From contig NZ_MINL01000001.1 of the NCBI RefSeq assembly GCF_001882345.1, forward strand, positions 1-64,000: DNA of 64,000 bases, read 5' to 3'. Origin of the DNA: Halomonas sp. QHL1 (GTDB lineage Bacteria > Pseudomonadota > Gammaproteobacteria > Pseudomonadales > Halomonadaceae). Shown here one piece after another: positions 37,467-46,591 of the stretch (the stretch's first letter is position 1; every line of letters starts with the position of its first letter). Position numbers and translations under genes: made by a program. The notes under the pieces were generated by a model. It was not told the origin of the DNA and ran no database searches. It was given only the letters and a program-made list of their open reading frames with translations.

Positions 37467-37519
37467 ATTAGCGAGCCAGTTAGGTGAGAGCTATATAAAA
37501 CAATGATTTGGAGCGTTGC

Positions 37520-38734
37520 GTGAAAGAATGGTTTCAAGGACTGGGTATTCAAAAAAAGCTCTCCAACATCCATAACCTGCACGATGTTGAGCGGCTGGCG
37601 CGGCGCAAGCTGCCCAGGCCAATTTTCGGCTATATCGACCATGTCGCCGAGGATGGAAGAACTCAGCGCGCAAACCTGTCCGCGTTCGATGAGTACCACT
37701 TTTTGCCCAAGGCGTTTGTTAATGTCGCGCAGATAGATCTGCACACCGAGCTCTATGGCAAACGCTACGCCGTCCCGTTCGGCATCGCCCCAATGGGTAT
37801 TAGTGCGCTCTCAACTTATCAGGGCGACTTAGTGCTGGCGCGGGCAGCGGCGAAGCGCAACCTGCCCATGGTTATGAGCGGTTCATCGCTGGTACCCATG
37901 GAAGAGGTGGCCAAGGTGGAGGGCGCCGACTGGTTCCAGGCGTATCTGCCGGGAACGCCAGAAGGTATCGAAGCGCTACTGGCGCGTATCCAGCGGGCCG
38001 GTTTCAGAAAACTCGTCGTCACGCTCGACTACCCGGTACCCCCCAATCCCGATAATTTTCGTCGTTCTGGGTTTACATCGCCGCTGGAGCCAAGCCTGCG
38101 TTTAGCCTTGGATGGTTTGATGCGCCCAGGCTGGCTGTGCAATACCTTTCTGCGCACCTTGTGGAAGCACGGCATGCCGCATTTCGAAAACAACTATGCT
38201 GAGCGGGGTGCGCCTGTGATCTCCCGGCAAGCAGCGCGGGATTTTTCGGGGCGGCGCCATTTTGACTGGGGCTATCTCGATCTTGTGCGGCGGCTATGGC
38301 CCGATGTATTGATCGTTAAAGGGGTGCTTAACCCTGATGATGCGGTACGTGCGCAGCAGGCGGGGGTGGATGGCATTATTCTTTCTAACCACGGCGCTCG
38401 CCAGTTGGACTGCACCATCTCGCCCCTACAGGTGCTGCCCGAGATCAAGCGTCGCGTGAGTGATATTCCCATTATGATCGACAGCGGCTTCCGGCGTGGC
38501 ACCGACGTGATTAAGGCGCTGGCGCTGGGGGCTGACTTTGTCTTTGTGGGCCGTCCCTTCAACTACGCTGCCGCCGTAGCGGGGCAAGCCGGGGTAGAGC
38601 ATGTTGCCGATCTCTTACAGCGTGAAATTGAGCGCAATATGGCCCTGCTCGGACTGACCAGCCTCTCTCAGCTAGACCGTTCTTGCCTCTACCAACCAAC
38701 AGTTGGTGAAGAGCCACGGTCTATTACAACCTAA
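37520..38734 (+). CDS. FMN-dependent 2-hydroxyacid dehydrogenase (LldD-like)
   Basis: A 404-residue TIM-barrel flavoenzyme of the L-lactate dehydrogenase/glycolate oxidase family. FMN and substrate motifs: FGIAPMGISAL, the catalytic histidine with arginine in SNHGARQLD, and DSGFRRGTDVIKAL. It would oxidise an (S)-2-hydroxyacid such as L-lactate and give electrons to the respiratory chain. A GTG start at 37520 is preferred to TTG at 37508 because TTGGAG then sits as the ribosome-binding site. Its 3' end overlaps the convergent LysR gene by 11 bases. The substrate is not certain. Confidence 0.87.
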   Translation: MKEWFQGLGIQKKLSNIHNLHDVERLARRKLPRPIFGYIDHVAEDGRTQRANLSAFDEYHFLPKAFVNVAQIDLHTELYGKRYAVPFGIAPMGISALSTYQGDLVLARAAAKRNLPMVMSGSSLVPMEEVAKVEGADWFQAYLPGTPEGIEALLARIQRAGFRKLVVTLDYPVPPNPDNFRRSGFTSPLEPSLRLALDGLMRPGWLCNTFLRTLWKHGMPHFENNYAERGAPVISRQAARDFSGRRHFDWGYLDLVRRLWPDVLIVKGVLNPDDAVRAQQAGVDGIILSNHGARQLDCTISPLQVLPEIKRRVSDIPIMIDSGFRRGTDVIKALALGADFVFVGRPFNYAAAVAGQAGVEHVADLLQREIERNMALLGLTSLSQLDRSCLYQPTVGEEPRSITT

Positions 38735-39584
38735 ACCCTTCAACAATATGCTCGGCTAAGCTATCGATAATCGGTGATTGGGAGGAGGAGGTACGCTGCA
38801 AAACGATGGACGCCTCAGGCAAGGCGGGAAAACCCTCCTTTTCACCCAATATCTGCATATCGGCGGTGACTAGGCTTCGCATCCAAGCAGAAACTGCCAA
38901 TCCCGCGCCAACAACCGCTTGTAGTGTCGCCAAGCTGGGGCTGCTATAAGCGACTCGATAGGCCCGGCCAGCCCGGTCTAATGCATTGCAGGCATGACGA
39001 CGACAAAAGCAGGGCGCTTCAAACATGGCTAGTGGCACTGGCGTCTGTAAATGGGTGCTGTGACTCTCTGCCGAGACCCATACGGTGCTTTCCCGCCTCA
39101 ATATTGTGCCAATCTCATCGCCTATTTCCCGCGTCATAATGATCAGGTCCAGGCTTCCTTGCGGCTGCTGGGAGAGCACCGAAGAGGGGGCGCAGTGCAC
39201 ATCGACATCCACCAGGGGCCAAGCCTGGGAAAAGGTTTTCAGAATACCGGGTAGGAAACGCATCACGTAGTCATCCGGTACGCCCAGGCGTACTCGGCCC
39301 ACCATGTCGGGCTGACGCAAAAGCGTTAGCGCTTCGCCTTGCAGCGATAAAATCTTGCGCGCATAGCCAAGCAGCGTATGGCCTTCGCTGGTCAATTGCA
39401 GCGGCTTACTTTGGCGCACAAAAAGTGGACGCTGAATAACGTCCTCTTCCAGTCGTTTAATTTGCATACTCACGGCGGATTGCGTGCGGTTCACCGTCTG
39501 TGCCGCGCGGGTGAAGCCCCCGTGGTCAACAATGGCGACAAAGGTACGCAGAAGCTCGTGATCGATTGTGGGTAGCGTCGCCAT
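38724..39584 (-). CDS. LysR-family transcriptional regulator
   Basis: A 286-residue LysR regulator: an N-terminal winged helix (LLRTFVAIVDHGGFTRAAQTVNRTQSAVSMQIKRLE) and a substrate-binding domain from about residue 90. The start at 39584 (MATLPTIDHELL) is used; an upstream TTG adds three residues and neither has a strong ribosome-binding site. It is convergent with the hydroxyacid dehydrogenase and divergent from the DUF1127 gene, either of which may be a target. The effector is unknown. Confidence 0.9.
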   Translation of the reverse strand: MATLPTIDHELLRTFVAIVDHGGFTRAAQTVNRTQSAVSMQIKRLEEDVIQRPLFVRQSKPLQLTSEGHTLLGYARKILSLQGEALTLLRQPDMVGRVRLGVPDDYVMRFLPGILKTFSQAWPLVDVDVHCAPSSVLSQQPQGSLDLIIMTREIGDEIGTILRRESTVWVSAESHSTHLQTPVPLAMFEAPCFCRRHACNALDRAGRAYRVAYSSPSLATLQAVVGAGLAVSAWMRSLVTADMQILGEKEGFPALPEASIVLQRTSSSQSPIIDSLAEHIVEGFRL

Positions 39585-39706
39585 AGGTATCAATCTTATT
39601 GATGTTGCTCATAAGGAGTATTCGTTGGCTTGATTGTAGAAGCTGTTCAATACTTCCTTCAACGCCTATTTGATATGCCGTTTTAAGCGGCGATAAGGAG
39701 GTTGAT

Positions 39707-39937
39707 ATGGAGTGCTCAGTCATCTGCCATCATAATGCACAGCGCCAGCAGGCGGAGCAGCGTGCAAACACAGTAACCTGGCGGGAAAGGCTCTATCGCT
39801 GGCGGCAGCTGCGTCGCGAACGCTATGCGTTGCGCCACTTGAGCGACGCTATGTTGAAAGATATTGGCATTAGCCGCGAAGCCGTTCAGCGCGAATCGCA
39901 TCGGCCTTTTTGGGATGACCGAGGCTGGCGCCGCTAG
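39707..39937 (+). CDS. DUF1127 small basic protein
   Basis: A 76-residue protein with the DUF1127 signature (ERLYRWRQLRRERYALRHLSDAMLKDIGISREAV). It has a very strong ribosome-binding site (AAGGAGG, 5 nt before the start). DUF1127 proteins are small arginine-rich factors; some bind RNA or help phosphate and carbon adaptation, but the role of this one is unknown. It is divergent from the LysR gene, and a repeat hairpin follows its stop. Confidence 0.85.
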   Translation: MECSVICHHNAQRQQAEQRANTVTWRERLYRWRQLRRERYALRHLSDAMLKDIGISREAVQRESHRPFWDDRGWRR

Positions 39938-39955
39938 CAAACCCAAAAGTGAGAA

Positions 39956-40096
39956 GTCATTGCGAACGCAGTGAAGCAATCTGGGAGCAGCCATCGCCAA
40001 TCAAGATTGCCGCGTCGCTGCGCTCCTCGCAATGACATATGAGGTGTCATTTCGCGCCTCTGTTGTCATTGCGAGCGAAGCGAAGCAATCTCGGGG
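39956..40096. repeat. Single palindromic repeat, inverted, plus half copy
   Basis: A copy in the opposite orientation at 39956-40036 (GTCATTGCGAACGCAG ... CTCCTCGCAATGAC) and a half copy at about 40065-40096 (GTCATTGCGAGCGAAGCGAAGCAATC). Same family as the arrays at 2-340 and 9696-9998. Confidence 0.85.
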
Positions 40097-40179
40097 CTAT
40101 TCTCAAGGTCATGCCAGCCGTGGCGCGTTTGTGATACCTTGTTGGCACTAAAAAATGCTGCATGAGTTAGTTGCAATTT

Positions 40180-42534
40180 ATGGATGTCAATCAGCGTATT
40201 ATTTCCCGCCTGGCCACTGAGCTTGGTGTGCGTCCCGAGCAAGTATCCGCCACGGTGGAGCTGCTGGATGGCGGCGCCACCGTGCCGTTTATTGCTCGTT
40301 ACCGTAAAGAAGTCACCGGCGCGCTGGACGATATCCAGCTGCGCCAGCTTGATGAGCGCCTCCGCTATCTGCGCGAACTGGAAGAGCGTCGCGCCGCAGT
40401 GCTAGCCGCCATTGATGAGCAGGGCAAGCTGGACGGCCCGCTGAAAGCCAGCATTGAGGCCGCAGAGACCAAGCAGCGGTTGGAAGATTTATATCTGCCG
40501 TTTAAGAAAAAGCGCCGCACCAAAGCGCAGATTGCTCGCGAAGCAGGGCTAGAGCCGCTGGCGGATGCGCTGCTTGCCGATCCAACACTTAGCCCAGAAG
40601 GCGAAGCAGAAAACTATTTGCGCCCGGCAGAGGGCGATATTCCCGCCATCGAAGACGCCAAGGCTGCCCTGGATGGCGCAAAGCAAATCTTGATGGAGCG
40701 CTTCGCCGAAGATCCTGAATTGATTGGCCTGCTGCGTGAACGGCTGTGGCAAGAAGGCGAACTCAGTGCCCGTGTGCTAGAAGGTAAGCAGCAGGAGGGC
40801 GCCAAGTTCTCAGACTATTTCGAGCACGATGAGAAACTCGCCAAAGCGCCTTCCCACCGCGCTCTAGCGATGTTCAGGGCGCGCAACGAAGGCATGTTGA
40901 GTCTGTCGATCCGCTTGCCCGGCGAAGAGGAAGCCCCCATTCACCCCGCCCAGCTGGCAATTGCCAAGCAGTTTGGCATTAGCGACCAGGGCCGTGCGGC
41001 GGATAAGTGGTTAGCCGAAGTGGTGCGCTGGACCTGGCGCGTAAAGCTGTACACCGCGCTTGAGACCGAGCTGCTGGGCCGCCTACGCGAACAGGCTGAA
41101 CTGACGGCGATTGAAGTGTTTGCGGCCAACCTGAAAGACCTACTGCTGGCGGCACCGGCGGGGCAGAAAGTCACCCTTGCTATCGACCCAGGCCAGCGCA
41201 CCGGCTGTAAAGTGGCAGTGATTGATGCTACCGGGCAGTTTGTTGACCACACCGCTATCTACCCCCATGCGCCGCAAAACCAATGGAATGAAGCCTTGAG
41301 CGTTCTGGCGAAGTTGGTGAAACAGCACGGCGTTGAGCTGATTGCCGTAGGCAACGGCACCGCCAGCCGAGAAACCGATAAGCTGGTGGGCGAGCTGTTA
41401 AAAGCGCTGGCGCCAGCGCATCGATTAAGCAAAGTCATGGTCTCGGAGGCGGGCGCCTCGGTTTACTCTGCTTCTGAGTACGCCTCACGGGAAATGCCGG
41501 ATCTCGATGTTACGGTGCGCGGCGCGGTCTCTATTGGCCGCCGCCTGCAAGATCCGCTAGCCGAACTGGTTAAAATCGAGCCCAAGTCGATTGGCGTGGG
41601 CCAGTACCAGCATGACGTCTCCCAAGTACAGCTGTCGCGCAGCCTGGAAGTGGTGATCGAGGACTGTGTTAACGCCGTGGGTGTTGATCTCAACACCGCC
41701 TCCAGTGCACTGCTTTCTCGGGTAGCCGGGCTGAGTGCTGCGCTGGCCGAAAATATCGTTGCCCAGCGCAATGTCAAAGGCGCCTTCAAAAGCCGTAAAG
41801 AGCTTTTAGACGTCAGCCGCCTAGGCGCCAAAACCTTCGAGCAGTGCGCGGGTTTCCTGCGTATTCACAATGCCGACAACCCCTTGGATGCCAGCGCCGT
41901 TCACCCGGAGGCCTACCCATTGGTAGAGCGTATCGCCAAGCAGAGCGGTCGAGAAGTGCGAGGCTTGATTGGCGATAGCGCTGCACTGAAAGCATTAAAG
42001 CCCGCCGACTTTGCCGATGAGCGTTTCGGCGTGCCCACCGTCAGCGATATCCTCAAAGAGCTGGATAAGCCTGGCCGCGACCCGCGTCCCGAATTTAAAG
42101 CCGCGGAGTTCCGCGAAGGGGTCGAAACACTAAAAGATCTCAAGCTCGGCATGGTGCTCGAAGGTACCGTGACTAACGTCACGCACTTCGGCGCTTTTGT
42201 GGATATCGGCGTCCATCAGGATGGCTTGGTGCATATCTCGGCGCTGTCTGATCGCTTTATCGACGACCCGCGCAGCGTGGTGAAGGCAGGGGATATTGTC
42301 ACCGTCAAAGTGATGAGTGTCGATATTCCCCGCAAGCGGGTAGGGCTATCGATGCGGCTGGATGACCAGCCGGAGGCTGAGAGCAGTGCTGATAAGAGCA
42401 GTGGCTCGCCTACAAATCAGCATAATGCAACACGCAAGCCGTCCCGTGGCCAGCGTAGCGCTAAGCCAAGTGATGCGCCAGAGCCCATGGGTGCGTTGGG
42501 CGCCGCATTGCTAAAAGCGCGCGGCGGCAAATAG
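40180..42534 (+). CDS. tex: Transcription accessory protein Tex
   Basis: A 784-residue cytoplasmic RNA-binding protein. It starts with the Tex N-terminal domain (GATVPFIARYRKEVTGALDD). A YqgF/RNase-H-like domain (LAIDPGQRTGCKVAVID), helix-hairpin-helix motifs (VGVDLNTASSALLSRVAGL) and a C-terminal S1 domain (GTVTNVTHFGAFVDIGVHQDGLVHISAL) follow. The last 60 residues are a charged low-complexity tail. Tex is implicated in transcription fidelity and stress; the exact role is not settled. The ATG at 40180 is chosen over the in-frame TTG at 40171. Confidence 0.95.
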   Translation: MDVNQRIISRLATELGVRPEQVSATVELLDGGATVPFIARYRKEVTGALDDIQLRQLDERLRYLRELEERRAAVLAAIDEQGKLDGPLKASIEAAETKQRLEDLYLPFKKKRRTKAQIAREAGLEPLADALLADPTLSPEGEAENYLRPAEGDIPAIEDAKAALDGAKQILMERFAEDPELIGLLRERLWQEGELSARVLEGKQQEGAKFSDYFEHDEKLAKAPSHRALAMFRARNEGMLSLSIRLPGEEEAPIHPAQLAIAKQFGISDQGRAADKWLAEVVRWTWRVKLYTALETELLGRLREQAELTAIEVFAANLKDLLLAAPAGQKVTLAIDPGQRTGCKVAVIDATGQFVDHTAIYPHAPQNQWNEALSVLAKLVKQHGVELIAVGNGTASRETDKLVGELLKALAPAHRLSKVMVSEAGASVYSASEYASREMPDLDVTVRGAVSIGRRLQDPLAELVKIEPKSIGVGQYQHDVSQVQLSRSLEVVIEDCVNAVGVDLNTASSALLSRVAGLSAALAENIVAQRNVKGAFKSRKELLDVSRLGAKTFEQCAGFLRIHNADNPLDASAVHPEAYPLVERIAKQSGREVRGLIGDSAALKALKPADFADERFGVPTVSDILKELDKPGRDPRPEFKAAEFREGVETLKDLKLGMVLEGTVTNVTHFGAFVDIGVHQDGLVHISALSDRFIDDPRSVVKAGDIVTVKVMSVDIPRKRVGLSMRLDDQPEAESSADKSSGSPTNQHNATRKPSRGQRSAKPSDAPEPMGALGAALLKARGGK

Positions 42535-42642
42535 TCGCGCGCCTTGAAAGCGAACGTGTCTTGAAATAAGCATGGTTGCCGCCATATCCTGTTTTCTATT
42601 TTTGAAACAGCGATGATGGCGATGCCACCTGACTACACCAAG

Positions 42643-42663
42643 GCCCGCTCACAGCGGGCTTTA
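42643..42663 (+). terminator. Weak terminator or leader hairpin before gshA
   Basis: GCCCGC / GCGGGC arms with a 5-base loop, followed by TTTA, about 110 bp after tex and 20 bp before the gshA start. It could terminate tex or structure the gshA leader. Confidence 0.4.
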
Positions 42664-42682
42664 CTGACAAGGAGTGTTCACC

Positions 42683-44323
42683 TTGCCTGAACCACTCACT
42701 GTGCCATCCGCGCTGACCGCGCAAGTCGAGCGCCTGATTCCCAGTGCGCGCCTTGGTCGGTTGGGCCGCCTGCGTCGTGGCCTTGAAAAAGAGGGGCTGC
42801 GGGTTGATGCCAATGGCCGCATTGCCCAAACGCCTCACCCGCACGCGCTGGGTTCTAAATTGACGCATCCGCATATCACCACCGACTACTCGGAGTCGCT
42901 GTTAGAGTACATCACGCCGGTTTACTCCGACCCGGGTGAAGCGCTGTGCTTTTTATCCGACCTGCATACCTTTACCTATCATCACCTGCAAAACGAATGG
43001 ATCTGGCCCGGTAGCATGCCCTCTAGGCTATCCGGCAACGACAGCGTGCCGATTGCCGATTATGGCAGCTCCAATGTGGGCATCATGAAGCATGTTTACC
43101 GCAAAGGGTTGGACATGCGTTATGGCCGCATTATGCAGGCGATTGCAGGCGTTCATTACAACGTATCGTTACCCGATGATATGTGGCACGCCCTTCGCGA
43201 GTTGGAAAAAGCCACCAATATTCCCTTCAACGATTACCGCTCCACCCGCTATTTCGGCATGATCCGCCACTTCCGCCGCCATAGCTGGTTACTGTTGTAC
43301 TTGTTTGGTGCTTCACCGGCGATTGATAAGAGCTTTTTGCCCGAGGGTAAAGTGCCTGAAAAGCTTCAGTCACTCAGCGACGATACTTACTTTGCCCCTT
43401 ATGCGACGACCCTGCGGATGTCCGATCTGGGCTATCAAAACAAAGTACAGTCGCAGCTTAAAATCTGTTTTAACTCGCTCTCTAACTACGTTAATACCCT
43501 GCGTCACGCCATCTCTTCACCATGGCCCGACTATGAAAAAATGGGCGTTAACGTGGACGGAGAGTGGCGCCAATTGAACGCAAATATTCTCCAGATCGAA
43601 AACGAGTACTACAGCGACATTCGCCCCAAACGGGTCGCCAAGCATAACGAAACGCCTAGCCAAGCGCTTGAAGCCCGGGGTGTGGAATACATCGAAGTTC
43701 GCTGTTTGGATTTAAACCCCTTCGACCCCCTTGGCGTCACTGAAGAACAGATGCGCTTTGTGGATACCTTTTTGATGTGGTGCCTGCTCAGCGACAGCCC
43801 GTGGATCTCCGACGAAGAGTGTGACCGCTTAGACGACAACCGCCGCTGGGTGGTTGAGCGTGGTCGTGATCCTGAGCTCAAGTTATTCAACCATGGTGAA
43901 ACCACCTCGGTGCGTGAATGGGGCGAACAAATTTTCGCCGAGATGGGCGAAGTGGCCCGCCTGTTAGATGCCGTCGAAGAGGGAAGCCCTCATGCTGACG
44001 CGCTGGCAAGCCTTGCGCCGCGCTTAGCAGATCCTTCGCTAACGCCGTCTGCCCAGGTGCTCGAACGGCTCAAAGCGAACGGTGGATCGCTTAGCGATTT
44101 GATGCTCAGTCTGGCCAAAGAGCAGGCGGAGCAGTTAAAAGCCGAGCCTATGCAGCGTAGCCGTGAAGCGCTGTTAGCCCAGTTGATAGAGACCTCCCAC
44201 CAACAGCAGCACGATATTGAAGCCGCTGATAAAGAGACCTTTGAGGAGTTCTTACAAGTCTACTTCACCAAAGCTCGTGAGTCCCGCGCACTATCGGCGC
44301 TGCCATCAGAGGTTCGTCAATGA
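42683..44323 (+). CDS. gshA: Glutamate-cysteine ligase
   Basis: A 546-residue proteobacterial type-1 GshA, first enzyme of glutathione synthesis. Recognisable segments: [22 protein letters not shown] (ATP/glutamate site), [15 protein letters not shown], and [19 protein letters not shown] start at 42683 is preferred: AAGGAG is 8 nt upstream, whereas a GTG at 42674 overlaps that site. It is slightly longer than the E. coli protein. It overlaps dsbB by ATGA, coupling cytoplasmic thiol supply with periplasmic disulfide formation. Confidence 0.94.
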   Translation: MPEPLTVPSALTAQVERLIPSARLGRLGRLRRGLEKEGLRVDANGRIAQTPHPHALGSKLTHPHITTDYSESLLEYITPVYSDPGEALCFLSDLHTFTYHHLQNEWIWPGSMPSRLSGNDSVPIADYGSSNVGIMKHVYRKGLDMRYGRIMQAIAGVHYNVSLPDDMWHALRELEKATNIPFNDYRSTRYFGMIRHFRRHSWLLLYLFGASPAIDKSFLPEGKVPEKLQSLSDDTYFAPYATTLRMSDLGYQNKVQSQLKICFNSLSNYVNTLRHAISSPWPDYEKMGVNVDGEWRQLNANILQIENEYYSDIRPKRVAKHNETPSQALEARGVEYIEVRCLDLNPFDPLGVTEEQMRFVDTFLMWCLLSDSPWISDEECDRLDDNRRWVVERGRDPELKLFNHGETTSVREWGEQIFAEMGEVARLLDAVEEGSPHADALASLAPRLADPSLTPSAQVLERLKANGGSLSDLMLSLAKEQAEQLKAEPMQRSREALLAQLIETSHQQQHDIEAADKETFEEFLQVYFTKARESRALSALPSEVRQ

Positions 44324-44823
44324 TTCAGCACTCCTTTCGCTCGGTTGCCCTTGCCGGTTTAGCCTTCTGCGTTTTAATGATGGCGGTAGCCCTGGGGCTA
44401 GAGCATATCGGCGGTTATGAACCCTGCCCGCTATGTATCTTTCAGCGCGTAGCGGTGATTGCCGCTGGCATTGTGTTCGCGATTGCTGCTATGCACAGCC
44501 CTGCTGGCCGTGTGGGTAAAGTCATTTACGGACTGCTATCGCTGGCCGCGGTTGGAACCGGCGCCTTTATTGCCGGTCGTCACGTTTGGCTGCAAGGCTT
44601 ACCTGCCGATGAAGTACCTTCCTGTGGCCCCGGGCTTGATTACATGATGGATATTCTGCCCATGCAGGACGTGGTAGCCATGGTCTTAACCGGCTCTGGC
44701 GAGTGCGCCGAGATCGACTTCTCCTTATTAGGCCTCTCACTACCCGCCTGGACGCTAATCGGTTTTGCTATCTTGGCAATTGCCCCACTGCGTATGCTCT
44801 GGTTATCAATACGTAAGCAGTAG
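44320..44823 (+). CDS. dsbB: Disulfide bond formation protein DsbB
   Basis: A 167-residue inner-membrane protein with four membrane helices that re-oxidises DsbA using quinone. The first cysteine pair is CPLC ([11 protein letters not shown]) and the second pair lies in the second periplasmic loop (PSCGPG and GECAEID). DsbA is not in the window. Confidence 0.95.
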   Translation: MIQHSFRSVALAGLAFCVLMMAVALGLEHIGGYEPCPLCIFQRVAVIAAGIVFAIAAMHSPAGRVGKVIYGLLSLAAVGTGAFIAGRHVWLQGLPADEVPSCGPGLDYMMDILPMQDVVAMVLTGSGECAEIDFSLLGLSLPAWTLIGFAILAIAPLRMLWLSIRKQ

Positions 44824-44840
44824 CTTTAAAGGAATGTGGC

Positions 44841-45692
44841 GTGCTTTATCACCATTTTGCGACTCAAGAAGAGATCGACCGTGCCTACGACCCAATGCTC
44901 GGTCGAGATCCGTCAATGTTGGTAAAGGAGTGGCGTCAGCGCAGCGAGGCGTCACGGGCGCGCCACCGCGTAAGTCTTGATTTGCCTTTTGGCCCAACAC
45001 TTGCCGAGCGCATGGATATCTTTCATGCCGATACGCCTAACGCACCGCTGCATGTGTTTTTCCACGGCGGGTACTGGCGCTCGCTAAGCCACCGCGAATT
45101 TAGCTTTATTGTTGATGGCCTGGTGAAAGCCGGTATCACCGTTGCGGTGGTCAACTACGCGCTCTGCCCGCAGGTGCGCTTTAGTGAGGTTGTGCGGCAG
45201 AGCCAGGCCGCAGTGGCCTACGTATACAGGCATGCCGCTGAATTAGGCGTTGAACCTGGGCAGCTGAGTATCTCGGGGCATTCAGCAGGTGGGCATCTAT
45301 GCGCGATGCTCATGTCGACGGACTGGGAAGGCACCTTCGGTTTACCCAACCAACTGATTCGCGGCGCGCTGTGTATCAGTGGTCTTTACGATCTTCGGCC
45401 TTTTCCCTGGTCGTGGCTGCAACCCAAGCTCCAGCTTAGCGGGCGCGATGTGCAGGAGTTCAGCCCCTTATGGCTGCCGTGCCTAATGCCTGCGCCTATA
45501 AAACTGGTAGCAGGGGGTCTGGAGTCAGAAGAGTTCGAGCGTCAGATGAGTCGCTATGCTGAGCATTTGAGCCAACAAGGCCAAACAGTGACTCAGCAGC
45601 TTCTTCCCAACGTAGACCACTTCTCGATTCTTGAGCACTATCTCGACGATGGCTGCTTTGTTGAATGGATCGAAGCGTTTCACGGTTTATAA
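44841..45692 (+). CDS. Alpha/beta hydrolase, arylformamidase-like
   Basis: A 283-residue esterase-type hydrolase. The oxyanion motif HGGYW (75-79) and the nucleophile elbow GHSAGGH (Ser148) are present; the histidine in NVDHFSILE fits the triad. This arrangement matches the kynurenine formamidase (AFMID-type) branch, which releases kynurenine from N-formylkynurenine. It ends 32 bp from the end of the convergent anthranilate operon, and kynurenine breakdown yields anthranilate, so a functional link is attractive but unproven; no kynureninase or tryptophan dioxygenase gene is in the window. A general carboxylesterase is the alternative. GTG start, 18 bp after dsbB. Confidence 0.75.
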   Translation: MLYHHFATQEEIDRAYDPMLGRDPSMLVKEWRQRSEASRARHRVSLDLPFGPTLAERMDIFHADTPNAPLHVFFHGGYWRSLSHREFSFIVDGLVKAGITVAVVNYALCPQVRFSEVVRQSQAAVAYVYRHAAELGVEPGQLSISGHSAGGHLCAMLMSTDWEGTFGLPNQLIRGALCISGLYDLRPFPWSWLQPKLQLSGRDVQEFSPLWLPCLMPAPIKLVAGGLESEEFERQMSRYAEHLSQQGQTVTQQLLPNVDHFSILEHYLDDGCFVEWIEAFHGL

Positions 45693-45715
45693 CAGCGCCC
45701 GCTAGGGGCACTGTT
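45691..45715. terminator. Hairpin between convergent hydrolase and ridA ends
   Basis: AACAG ... CTGTT arms with an inner GCCC/GGGC stem and a short AT tail on both sides; a plausible bidirectional terminator closing the hydrolase gene and the anthranilate operon. Confidence 0.5.
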
Positions 45716-45723
45716 TATAAGCT

Positions 45724-46137
45724 TTACATAGCAGGAATCACCGCCGTCGCCTCGATTTCAACCTTGGCCTGATCTTCCACCAGTCCAGCCACCTGAACCA
45801 TGGTCATCGCCGGAAAATGCTTGCCCAGCACTTCGCGGTAGGCCGCGCCCACCTCTTTAAGTCGTGCCAAATACTCCCGCTTGTCCGTCACATACCAGGT
45901 TAGCCGCACGATATGCTCCGGGCCTGCGTTCGCCTCTTTTAAGATCGCCACAATATTCTGCAGCGCCTGATTCACTTGAACGACAAAGTCATCACTTTCA
46001 AATATCTGGTCCGCATTCCAACCAATCTGGCCGCCTACAAAAATAGTTTGGCCTGAAGCCAGCACGCCGTTAGCGTAACCGACTGCTGCTTTCCAATGCG
46101 AAGGGTGAAGAAGCTGATGAAAGTTGGCGTCACTCAT
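45724..46137 (-). CDS. Rid (YjgF/YER057c/UK114) family protein
   Basis: A 137-residue Rid-fold protein, normally a trimer with clefts between subunits. The fold markers VGGQIGWNADQ and MVQVAGLVEDQAKVEIEATAV are clear. The conserved arginine of enamine/imine deaminases (PARSCVEVA in RidA) is not there; the same place reads PAMTMVQVA. It therefore belongs to a Rid subgroup without the canonical catalytic residue. It is last in the 13-gene operon whose key enzyme makes an enamine-like product (2-amino-5-oxocyclohexenecarboxyl-CoA), so a specialised deaminase or hydrolase acting on pathway intermediates is conceivable. Confidence 0.85.
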   Translation of the reverse strand: MSDANFHQLLHPSHWKAAVGYANGVLASGQTIFVGGQIGWNADQIFESDDFVVQVNQALQNIVAILKEANAGPEHIVRLTWYVTDKREYLARLKEVGAAYREVLGKHFPAMTMVQVAGLVEDQAKVEIEATAVIPAM

Positions 46138-46148
46138 TATGGCTATCC

Positions 46149-46556
46149 TTATAGGTTTTCAACGATAAAGTGCTGGCGCATAGCTTCTGTCCAGGGCAAT
46201 GACTTACCGCTCTTTAGATCCACATAAACAAGGGTTGAACTGCTGGTTAGGCGCTTCTGCTCACCGCAGTAAGCGGTGATCTGCAGAGTCAGGCTACTAC
46301 GCCCAACGGTTTGAACCGCTAACTCAAAGGTAAGTCGTTCGCCTAACCGGCTAGGCGCGTGAAACTGGGTGTCGATAGCGGCGGTAGGAACCCCGGTGCC
46401 GCTCTCCACATGCAGTTGGTTAAAGTCGCGCTGCACGACCTCCTCAAACCAATCCTCCACCACGGAGTTAATCATCTCAAAATAGCGGGGGTAAAAAACG
46501 ATTCCTGCCGGATCACAGTGCTGGAAACGGACTTTGCGCTGGGTAGTGAACGGCAT
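46149..46556 (-). CDS. Acyl-CoA thioesterase, 4-hydroxybenzoyl-CoA type
   Basis: A 135-residue hotdog-fold thioesterase with the active-site signature HCDPAGIVFYPRYFEM. The aspartate is the family catalytic residue, shared with 4-hydroxybenzoyl-CoA thioesterase. In this operon it would release CoA from aminobenzoyl-CoA or ring-derived acyl-CoAs that accumulate. The start at 46556 follows AGGGAGAAAACA; the frame stays open to 46652 but without support. It is 11 bp from the Rid gene. Confidence 0.85.
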   Translation of the reverse strand: MPFTTQRKVRFQHCDPAGIVFYPRYFEMINSVVEDWFEEVVQRDFNQLHVESGTGVPTAAIDTQFHAPSRLGERLTFELAVQTVGRSSLTLQITAYCGEQKRLTSSSTLVYVDLKSGKSLPWTEAMRQHFIVENL

Positions 46557-46591
46557 TGTTTTCTCCCTATTTTTATTTTTAACATTCTTAA

